A DNA stretch of 39,428 bases from Candidatus Poribacteria bacterium (GTDB lineage Bacteria > Poribacteria > WGA-4E > WGA-3G), in NCBI GenBank assembly GCA_022821495.1, contig JAJEDN010000045.1, forward strand, positions 1-39,428. The letters run 5' to 3'. A program made the translations under genes and the position numbers. Shown one piece after another: positions 33,139 through 39,428 of this stretch. The notes under the pieces are model-generated. The model was not told the origin of the DNA and did not search any database. It saw only the letters and a list, made by a program, of their open reading frames with translations. Numbering within the stretch: the stretch's first letter is position 1; each line of letters starts with the position of its first letter.

Positions 33139-35202
33139 TTAATTTCCTTCAACGTCTATAGCGTTAAGAACGTTCTGGACAAACACATCCTTCGGTGTCT
33201 CGCGTACGAAACGCTCAACTAACTCCCCATCTTGGAATACAAGATAAGTAGGGTGCCCTCTAACCTGATATTTTTGGCTTGTTTTCGGATTGTCAATTGC
33301 ATTCAATTTCGCGACGATAAATGTGTCCTTGTACTCTAAAGCAATTTCGGCGACAACTGGCGCCATTCTTTGGCAGAACGGTCAGCCATCCTTATAGAAG
33401 TCAACCACAATAGGAATCTCAGACGCAAGCACAACGGTATCAAAGTCCGCATCGGTGACTTCAATGGGGATGCCGTCGTATGCACTGGCAGTGACAAAAG
33501 TAATGCTGATATCGGTTTCGTTGCCAGCAGCGTCTTCAACTTTTCCAGCAATAACGTACGAGGTTTCAGGATCAAGTTCCTTACCTTTGACGAGTTCAAG
33601 CGTCGCTTTGTTGCCTTCAACTTTGCCGATCCATCCGACATCATCGCCGCCTTCGAGTTGCAGAGTAATATTGCCGCTTACCTCTTCGCTGAACACAATT
33701 TCAATCAGCGCACTACTACTATCAACACCTTCCGCTCCATCACTGATAGTTCCACTGGTGATCGAAGGTGCCTCGGTGTCCGGTTCGGCGACCTCGTACG
33801 TAAATTCCAAGCTTCCATCTGCCCAAGTAACTACCAACTTAAGCGTCCCGGGGGTAAAAGGACCTGTGATTGACACAGTATTATCCGTGATTGTCGCCAC
33901 ACCTTCATTGACTGTAACATCCTTTGGTGGATTGTCAAACGTCAGGGTAATAGTATCGTCCACCTTAAGCTGTGTCTCAACTGTAGGATCTATGTTCTCT
34001 AACAACACAAGTTGACGGATAGTGTAGTTAAGCGTTTCGGAACCGTCTGCCCAAGTAATCGTCAACGCAAGCGCGCCCGGCGTGAACGGTCCGGTAATTG
34101 TCACTGTATTATCCGTGGTGATACCAACGCCTTCACTGACCGTAACATCCTCCGGTGGATGATCAAATGTCAGCGTGATACTATCGTTCATGGTAATCTC
34201 CGTCCCAGTTGCAGGCTCCACAGTTTCCAAAGCCGCAGATTGACGGACGGTGTAGTTGAGTGTTTCGGAACCATCTGCCCAAGTGATTGTTAATTCAAGC
34301 GTCCCAACGGTGAAAGGTCCAGCGATTGACACGGTATTATCCGTGATTGTTGCTACACCTTCATTGACTGTAACGTCTTCGGGTGGATGATCAAACGTCA
34401 GGATGATACTATCATGCGTGGTAATTTCCGAGTCGGCTGCTGGCTCGACACTCACGAAGTCCGCAGGTTGACGGACGGTATAATTGAGCGTTTCAGAACC
34501 GTCTGCCCAAGTAATGGTCAACGCAAGCGTGCCAGGTATGAAGGGGCCTGTGATTGACACGGTATTATTCGTGATTGTTGCCACACCTTCACTGACCGTA
34601 ACATCTTCCGGTGGATGATCAAACGTCAAGGTAATACTATCATCCGGGATAAGTTCCGAACTGATCTCTGGTTCTGCACTCACGAAGTTCGCAGGCTGAC
34701 GGACGGTATAGTCAAGCGTTTGGGAACCATCTGCCCAAGTGACTGTTAACGCAAGCGTACCGGGTGTGAAGGGACCTGTGATTGACACAGTATTATCCGT
34801 GATTGTTGCCACACCTTCGCTGACTGTAACGTCTTCGGGTGGGTTGTCAAACGTCAAGGTGATACTATCGTTCACGGTAACCTCAGCGTCAACTGCCGGA
34901 TCCACACTCACGAACGCCACAGGCGGCTTAACAGTTTCACCAATATAGCTTGCGACAAGGACTAAGTCAAGGATATTGACCGTACCATCGCCGTTGATAT
35001 CTGGGTTTACGGTTTGATCTTCTGTAGGTGTCTCGCCCAGGAATCCAGCGACCAGCACCAGATCAAGGATGTTTATCATCCCGTCAGCATTAACATCAGC
35101 CGCCCTCAAGGTGTCAATATCCGTCTCTTCTTCAGCGTAACCGGCTGTTAAAACAGATAGTGCTAAACTTAGTGTTAGCAACGAACAAATCAATTTTTTC
35201 AT
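33139..35202 (-). CDS. Secreted dockerin/Ig-repeat/thioredoxin selenoprotein (UxxC), copy A
   Basis: 687 residues if UGA 33382-33384 is read as selenocysteine (residue 607). ATG 35202 was chosen because AGGAG lies 8 bases upstream and it starts a signal peptide (MKKLICSLLTLSLALSVLTA). Order: two dockerin-type repeats at about 35-56 and 68-88 (DVNADGMINILDL; DINGDGTVNILDL); five Ig-like repeats of about 76 residues (97 to about 477); an SbsA-type Ig domain (about 478-580: ITSGTISDGAEGVDSSS, ETSYVIAGKVEDAAGNET); then a thioredoxin fold with EIPIVVDFYKDG, U607-P-F-C610, QRMAPVVAEIALEYKD and the cis-proline in GHPTYLVF. Only the first Cys codon of CxxC is replaced by UGA. UGA serves as a normal stop elsewhere here (10517, 10864). 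Probably extracytoplasmic; the partner is unknown. Confidence 0.8.
33349..33364 (-). promoter_or_regulatory. Candidate bacterial SECIS hairpin, gene A
   Basis: GGCG and CGCC pair around the loop CCAGUUGU, 22-29 bases after the UGA. AAU and AUU may extend the stem with a GAA bulge. An inner C-G pair would leave AGUU as apical loop, with a G in its second position. The position is right for a bacterial SECIS; the sequence is less like the fdhF element than that of gene B. Confidence 0.4.
33775..34914 (-). repeat. Five tandem 228-bp repeats encoding Ig-like modules
   Basis: Five in-frame units of about 76 codons in gene A, each with an FVSVEP-type start, SITLTFDHPPEDVTVSEGV, TDNTVSITGPF, LALTITWADGSETLNYTVRQ. 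The DNA is highly similar between units, implying recent duplication or homogenisation; unit number may vary between strains. Confidence 0.85.
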
Positions 35203-35298
35203 GTGATTTTCTCCTGCACGATGCGCTGCTGGCGGGGTTTTAAACTCCGCCAGCAAAACGGATGCGTAAGTCCTATTTGCGTGCGTAAATCCTATCTA

Positions 35299-36327
35299 TT
35301 ATGCCTGTGCACGGTGCCACTCTTGAACGGCTTCAGGGATGGCTTGGAGATTTTCAATCGTGGTCTGCAGTGGGATTGCACATTCGGGTCCAATGAGCGG
35401 AACGCCTGCTTCCAAGTTTTTTACCACCTCTGCTTTAACGTCTTCTGGTTCTTTAGCAAACAGCGTTTCAGGGTTATTGATGTTCCCGACAAGGGCGATT
35501 CGCTCTTTCACAATATCCATGGATTCTTGGGGCTCGTTCTTAGAATCATAATGGAAGGCTGCCATGCCGGTTTGTGCGATGTACTCCATCCTGTCAACGG
35601 TACGTCCGCAGATGTGTAGTATTAAAGGGATAGGGATACGCTCGACGAATTCGATGTGGAGATCGCGGAGGTAGCGTTGGTAGTATTCACCACTGACCAG
35701 ATCACCAGTTGCGTGATCGGGAAGGGTCAGCGCATCAGCCCCCGCTTCAATTTGTGCGACACCGAATTGCACAGTGGCTTCCTTCATCCGATCAAGCGCA
35801 AGTTTCGTCTTCCCCGGATCATCAAGCGACAGCAGTAGGAAAGGCTCAACACCAAAGCAATGATAGCCGAGTGACCACGGTCCCATGGTTTTTCCGATAA
35901 CAGCGACCTCATCACCGTATTCTTTCTTCAGGATTTTAATCGCTTCAAGCACACATTGCGTATCTGGGTGTGTGAGGAAATCATCAGGAATCGTGATATC
36001 ATCGACATCTTCCCAGATCGGTTCACGCATTTTAACGGTGGGCCAATTATCCTTCTGTTCCCACTGTATTTTGCACCCAAGTGCACTGGACTCTTGGATA
36101 ATCGTGAAGACGGGCATGATAGTGTCAAAACCGAGTTCGGTATAGCTTGTCGCCGCAAGCCGTGCCATGAGTTCCGGTTCTCGATTCGCCTCAGGGAAGG
36201 GTGCCTCCATCAAATCCATCAACTCGACAGTAGCGACAGAGGTTGGATTGCAGATTGGGGTTCGGTCAGTGGGTTCATTTCGGAGCGCGGCGAGTACACG
36301 TTGGCGACTTGTCATAGCATTTTGCAT
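35299..36327 (-). CDS. MtaA/UroD-family zinc methyltransferase-like protein
   Basis: 342 residues from ATG 36327 (AAAGGA upstream; an in-frame TTG at 36333 is possible). It has a uroporphyrinogen decarboxylase fold. LILHICGRT gives a His-x-Cys pair and IGPECAIPLQTT gives a later Cys, as in the zinc site of MtaA/MtbA methylcobamide methyltransferases; true HemE enzymes lack these. The N-terminus MTSRQRVLAALRNEPTDRTP is typical of this branch. A methyl transfer involving a corrinoid protein and a thiol is the likely chemistry, but no corrinoid protein gene is in the window. It lies 12 bases after an unknown gene and 96 bases before the selenoprotein pair, all on one strand. Confidence 0.8.
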   Translation of the reverse strand: MQNAMTSRQRVLAALRNEPTDRTPICNPTSVATVELMDLMEAPFPEANREPELMARLAATSYTELGFDTIMPVFTIIQESSALGCKIQWEQKDNWPTVKMREPIWEDVDDITIPDDFLTHPDTQCVLEAIKILKKEYGDEVAVIGKTMGPWSLGYHCFGVEPFLLLSLDDPGKTKLALDRMKEATVQFGVAQIEAGADALTLPDHATGDLVSGEYYQRYLRDLHIEFVERIPIPLILHICGRTVDRMEYIAQTGMAAFHYDSKNEPQESMDIVKERIALVGNINNPETLFAKEPEDVKAEVVKNLEAGVPLIGPECAIPLQTTIENLQAIPEAVQEWHRAQA

Positions 36328-36339
36328 CCTCAATTTCCT

Positions 36340-36996
36340 TTACCTTTGCTGACTCGGTGCAGCGAGTACACCGCGGGCGGCATCCATCTCTTCTTCACGG
36401 AAGACAACTCTGACATTCGGTGCGCGAGTCAGCAGGAGTCCGACAAGGGCATCGTGAGACTGCGCACAACTGAAAGCGACAGTGTCTTTAGCATCTGTCT
36501 CAATGCTTTCCATTTCCCCCAATTTCATCAAACCTCCCGCAATCGCAGAGATTCGCCGGGACGCGCCTCGACCTTCGCCTTCCGCACTGACTCGATAGAC
36601 ACCTTCTCCAGTGGAATCAACCTTAATAGTGAGTTGGGATTTCTTATCAAGTATGTTGAGGGGACGTGGTTCGGTGAAGGTGTCCGGTGCGAGTTTACAT
36701 GCTTCCAAAAAGACCCGACGACACGCAGCTTCATGGCCACTGTTACAAGGGAAGTAGAGCAAACCGTCGGCGGTTTTCAGCATCCCACCGAGTATTTGCA
36801 TCGCTTGTCTGATATTTTCAATTCTCTCGGCGATACCCGAAATGCGGCTGTAGGTATGGACACAAAAAACGGGAGACGCTTTGCCCGTCGTTGCGTCAAC
36901 AGTTTGCTGGCGATAGAGTCCTATAGTAATGTCGTGGAAGTGTGGGTCAATAGGTACGAGTTCAATGCGTCTGCCTATGTCAACGATGCGTCGCAT
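36340..36996 (-). CDS. Conserved-looking protein of unknown function
   Basis: 218 residues; AAGGGA lies about 11 bases before ATG 36996. No signal peptide or membrane helix. I do not recognise a family. Possible landmarks are VPIDPHFHDITIGLYRQQ (a His-x-His-like site near the N-terminus), FCVHTYSRISGIAERIENIR and LLYFPCNSGHEAACRRVF, which has a Cys and a His near each other. It begins 23 bases after the beta-lactamase-like gene and ends 12 bases before the MtaA-like gene, so it is probably part of that transcript. Confidence 0.6.
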   Translation of the reverse strand: MRRIVDIGRRIELVPIDPHFHDITIGLYRQQTVDATTGKASPVFCVHTYSRISGIAERIENIRQAMQILGGMLKTADGLLYFPCNSGHEAACRRVFLEACKLAPDTFTEPRPLNILDKKSQLTIKVDSTGEGVYRVSAEGEGRGASRRISAIAGGLMKLGEMESIETDAKDTVAFSCAQSHDALVGLLLTRAPNVRVVFREEEMDAARGVLAAPSQQR

Positions 36997-37019
36997 AGAA
37001 TTAATTTCCCTTCCAACGA

Positions 37020-37955
37020 TTAACGGCGGGCAAGATTGCCGCCGTAATGATTTTCCAAGATGTATTTATAAGCCTGTTCGGAGAGTCTTCGCAAGATATA
37101 AGAGCGCCGATTCTTCCAAGTAAAAAAAGATTGCCACCGATTTCTTGTGTTTGTCTTTGTCCTATCCTCAATCATTCCGATGAAAATATAGGGTCTCGAT
37201 CTACCTTTCGGATCTGGGAAAACCAACACACCGCCGTCCCCTACAAGCCCATAGACGGTTCCCGTTTTGTTGTAAACCGCTACTGAAGCCGGAATGTAGG
37301 TTTGCTTGAAGATATAATCTCCGTTTTTGAGTTTAAAGTACCACTTCATTTTCTCCGAATGGGGCAGTTTTCCTTGCCACAATTTGAGGAAAAAGGTACT
37401 CAGATCGCGCGCCGAAGTCATGTTCTTATAGGTGCGTCCGCCGTACGGAATACGTTCCACAATCCGAGTCTGCTTAAAATACGGATAATTGCTTTTCAGT
37501 ATCCGATTCACCTTTGCTGGTCCGCCAAGCAGCCGAATAAAATAGTTGGTCTCAGCATTTGAACTCCACTGAATCATTGCCCGGAGTTTACCTTTGTTAA
37601 CATCGGTATGCCTTTGCCGCCCATATTTAACCTCGTGGAAATAGGCGAGCATAACAAAGTTCTTAATGAGCGAGGCTGCCATCATCTGTCGATCTTCGTT
37701 GATCGATACTAATTTTTTATCTTTTGAAATATCGTAGACGACGAAACTTGTCCGATCTGTTGTTGCCAAAACGCGCCGACTCCGCCGGCTTTTGATATAG
37801 CGTTCAAAATCAGCTTCCAAAGGCGAATCAATCGTACTTTGGTATTTGCGCGGAATATTCCGGTACGTTCCCGCTGCCGATATAAATATCGGAAGCAAAA
37901 ACGAGAGGCTACAACAGACTAAAAGTGGGACTAATTTCGTTGTACGTCTAAGCAT
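37020..37955 (-). CDS. Class A beta-lactamase-like serine hydrolase, exported
   Basis: 311 residues; AAGGA lies about 8 bases before ATG 37955. A signal peptide (about 1-28, ending SAAG) leads to a penicilloyl-serine transferase fold. All three active-site motifs are visible: S95-L-I-K98 in AASLIKNF, S131-S-N133 in WSSNAETN, and K230-T-G232 in YNKTGTVYGLVGD. An omega-loop glutamate like E166 is not obvious, so beta-lactam hydrolysis is uncertain; a peptidase or esterase role in the envelope is equally possible. Basic C-terminus. First gene of a tight minus-strand group with the unknown and MtaA-like genes. Confidence 0.82.
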   Translation of the reverse strand: MLRRTTKLVPLLVCCSLSFLLPIFISAAGTYRNIPRKYQSTIDSPLEADFERYIKSRRSRRVLATTDRTSFVVYDISKDKKLVSINEDRQMMAASLIKNFVMLAYFHEVKYGRQRHTDVNKGKLRAMIQWSSNAETNYFIRLLGGPAKVNRILKSNYPYFKQTRIVERIPYGGRTYKNMTSARDLSTFFLKLWQGKLPHSEKMKWYFKLKNGDYIFKQTYIPASVAVYNKTGTVYGLVGDGGVLVFPDPKGRSRPYIFIGMIEDRTKTNTRNRWQSFFTWKNRRSYILRRLSEQAYKYILENHYGGNLARR

Positions 37956-38038
37956 TCTACTGTCCTTCTCCTTCCCTATTTATCCTCGAAGATAGAGTGT
38001 TGTACGTGGAGTCGACCAAGGTCGAGAATCATTTCGCG

Positions 38039-38873
38039 TTAGCACCCCGGATTTACACAAGCGAAGATCCCGTCATCAAGTCCATACAGATAATTTTTGT
38101 AATAGATAATATTGGTGAATTTTGCTTTCAGGTACATCGTCTCCCAAATAACTGAAACGTTGAATTCACCAGCAGGGTTACGTGAGATTTGGTAAAGCTT
38201 AGCACCCACACCGTAACCAGTTGAGACGAGAAGTTTATCATCAGGAAGTGGCACCGGCTGGGCGACACGCTCGGCTCTTATCGGGAACCAAGATTGCTTC
38301 CATATCGCCTTCCTGCTTTTGTGTGATCGCTGAATTTTCGACGACTGCCAAGTCCGACCAACCTGCACCAACAGGCCACCGCCACACTAACTTTGGTGGG
38401 TGTGTTTCCCAGTCAAGATTCAACTTGATACCAGTAACCACACCATTCCGATTTTGTCCGAGGAACTGTGGATAATCCATAGCAGGCCCCTCAGTATTGG
38501 AGATGCTGCTTGGATCCTGCAGAAAAGTTGAAAGTTTTTCTTGCCATCGCCATTCAAATATGGGTGTGAGGTCACCGCTGAAGCCTTTGAATTGGAATAG
38601 ATTCGCACCAAGAAAAACACTGAAGAGGACTGCCGCAAAGGCGATTAACCTAACCCGCCAACTCAGACGCGAGAAACCTAATAACCACAGAATCCCGAGA
38701 AAAGTCGTAAAGATAACAACCAAGGATGTCTGTAGAATTTTGTCCTGACGATGCCCTGCCTCCGAGATCCAGATGACCACGGCGCCTAAAATGGCAACGA
38801 CAATGATGACAAACAGGAGCCACCAGCGGACTGGTTTTTGCGAACGCGCCACTATGAAAATCCCTTTTCCCAC
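38039..38873 (-). pseudogene. PQQ-type beta-propeller membrane protein, decayed
   Basis: The 5' part (start GTG 38873) encodes three membrane segments and the beginning of a PQQ-binding-like propeller: MDYPQFLGQNRNGVV, WRWPVGAGWSDLAVVENSA, ITQKQEGDMEAI. The frame then turns to nonsense at about 38285. In another frame a later part of the same fold resumes (VAQPVPLPDDKLLVSTGYG, LKAKFTNIIYYKNYLYGLDD), which breaks off after GIFACVNPG. Intact relatives run to roughly 450 residues or more. So an internal deletion with frameshift and a 3' truncation have destroyed the gene. A good promoter remains upstream. Confidence 0.75.
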
Positions 38874-38926
38874 GAAATAAAAAATTACGCTTAAACAAAT
38901 CTCAGCGTCTCACGCTACTTTAAACT

Positions 38927-38956
38927 ATAATAAGGTTTTTAACAAAGATTTGTCAA
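38927..38956 (-). promoter_or_regulatory. Sigma-70 type promoter of the PQQ-propeller remnant
   Basis: On the minus strand TTGACA (38956-38951), an 18-base spacer, and TATTAT (38932-38927). The start point would be near 38920, about 47 bases before the GTG at 38873. It may now drive the downstream serine hydrolase group. Confidence 0.6.
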
Positions 38957-39051
38957 GTTAAATTTCAGGAACATTTAGTTTTACATATCTACTTTATAGA
39001 CGTGTATATTTTTTTCTGCAGGAGCGAGCTGTGCTCGCAATCTTGCCGAGA

Positions 39052-39344
39052 AAACGTTAACACCTATAAACGAAAATTAGCGTCAAAACCGAAAACTAAA
39101 TCGTCCTGAGTTAAATCTGAATTATATATAAATTTATCAGAGATTTCAGTGAAGATTTATAAGCCCAATGGCATCTAATAAACTGTAGCATCATTCAATA
39201 CTTACACTTTGACACTCTGCTTCACCAACGAGGCTTGTGCCACACCTAATGACTGCTAAAAACTGATAAAAAATAACGCCAAGAATAACAGGGTCATTCA
39301 ATTGTAGGTTTTTTATGTTGTATTTTTCACAGGTGTTAACATTT
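39052..39344. repeat. Possible MITE bounded by imperfect inverted repeats
   Basis: AAACGTTAACACCTATAAA at 39052-39070 matches the reverse complement of 39326-39344 at 16 of 19 positions (core GTTAACACCT). The enclosed 255 bases have no gene. Part of the match is the self-complementary GTTAAC, so this could be chance or a pair of protein-binding sites. Confidence 0.3.
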
Positions 39345-39351
39345 CTATACA

Positions 39352-39387
39352 AGCAGAAGTCGCGTGACTTTTCACGCGACTTCTGCT
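39352..39387. terminator. Perfect 16-bp hairpin, terminator- or REP-like
   Basis: AGCAGAAGTCGCGTGA (39352-39367), a 4-base loop CTTT, and the exact complement at 39372-39387. There is no clear T-run on either strand, so it could be a weak bidirectional terminator for a gene beyond the window edge or a dispersed palindromic repeat. Confidence 0.5.
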
Positions 39388-39428
39388 ATACTTCACCCTA
39401 AAAATTACCACACTTTTGAGGTGAATCA

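Larger units (their letters stand above)
38874..39428. other. Long non-coding region at the right edge
   Basis: No convincing reading frame over 555 bases. It contains a minus-strand promoter, a small GCGAGC/GCTCGC hairpin at 39025-39039, a pair of long-spaced inverted repeats and a strong 16-bp hairpin, listed separately. Confidence 0.6.

Noticed and set aside
33775..34914. CRISPR-like array suggested by regular repetition.
   Set aside because: The units are about 228 bases, lie wholly in one reading frame, and encode Ig-like modules without short repeats and variable spacers.
32495..35202. General reassignment of UGA to an amino acid in this organism.
   Set aside because: UGA ends the genes at 10517 and 10864, and no other gene in the window has internal UGA codons.

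Overview
The window looks like accessory-rich chromosome from an uncultured bacterium, and by style most resembles Candidatus Poribacteria. The grounds are several small secreted LamG proteins, dockerin-type repeats, a phytanoyl-CoA dioxygenase, a CBM9/DUF5916 protein, a DUF3500 protein, WD40 and PQQ-propeller remnants, and moderate GC content. That assignment is an inference from gene content; no rRNA or tRNA gene is visible.

Layout. 1-5457 (+): the 3' end of a secreted protein, a terminator, then DUF3500, an O-methyltransferase, DUF5916 and a Kelch protein. 5580-8786 (-): a secreted dikinase-like protein and a LamG protein. 8817-10225: an IS200/IS605-type element carrying tnpB only. 10517-12915 (-): an Ig-like lipoprotein and a GH36-like glycosidase. 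13228-15404 (+): a LamG protein and a secreted glycosidase-like protein. 15421-21126 (-): PhyH, a 905-residue unidentified protein with an in-frame TAA, a LamG protein, a WD40 gene remnant and a VOC protein. 21283-22093: a second, 3'-truncated tnpB element. 22109-27839 (+): hisC, ispG, a GT39-like membrane glycosyltransferase, a GT4 glycosyltransferase and a methyltransferase, met convergently by uppP. This block looks like core isoprenoid, lipid-carrier and envelope metabolism. 28825-32189 (+): a LamG protein, a small cytosolic protein and a BatA/vWA membrane protein. 32190-32494: GC-rich interspersed repeats. 32495-38873 (-): two tandem thioredoxin-fold proteins, a MtaA/UroD-like protein, an unknown protein, a class-A beta-lactamase-like serine hydrolase and a decayed PQQ-propeller gene. 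38874-39428: non-coding, with a strong promoter and inverted repeats.

Most interesting point. The two tandem genes at 33139-35202 and 32495-33103 each appear split by a single in-frame UGA. In both, the UGA lies exactly where the first cysteine of the thioredoxin CxxC motif should be (UGA-Pro-Phe-Cys and UGA-Ile-Tyr-Cys). Each reading frame continues past it to a complete thioredoxin fold with its cis-proline, and a candidate SECIS hairpin follows each UGA at a suitable distance. The best reading is a pair of secreted dockerin-thioredoxin selenoproteins, one of them also carrying five Ig-like repeats.

A second theme is a short C-terminal tail (K-x(3,4)-[TSV]-W-[GA]-x-[IL]-K-[ST]). It ends six otherwise different proteins in the window, five of them with visible N-terminal signals, and could be an undescribed export or anchoring signal. 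A third is gene decay: truncated tnpB, WD40 and PQQ genes, and a large ORF interrupted by TAA.
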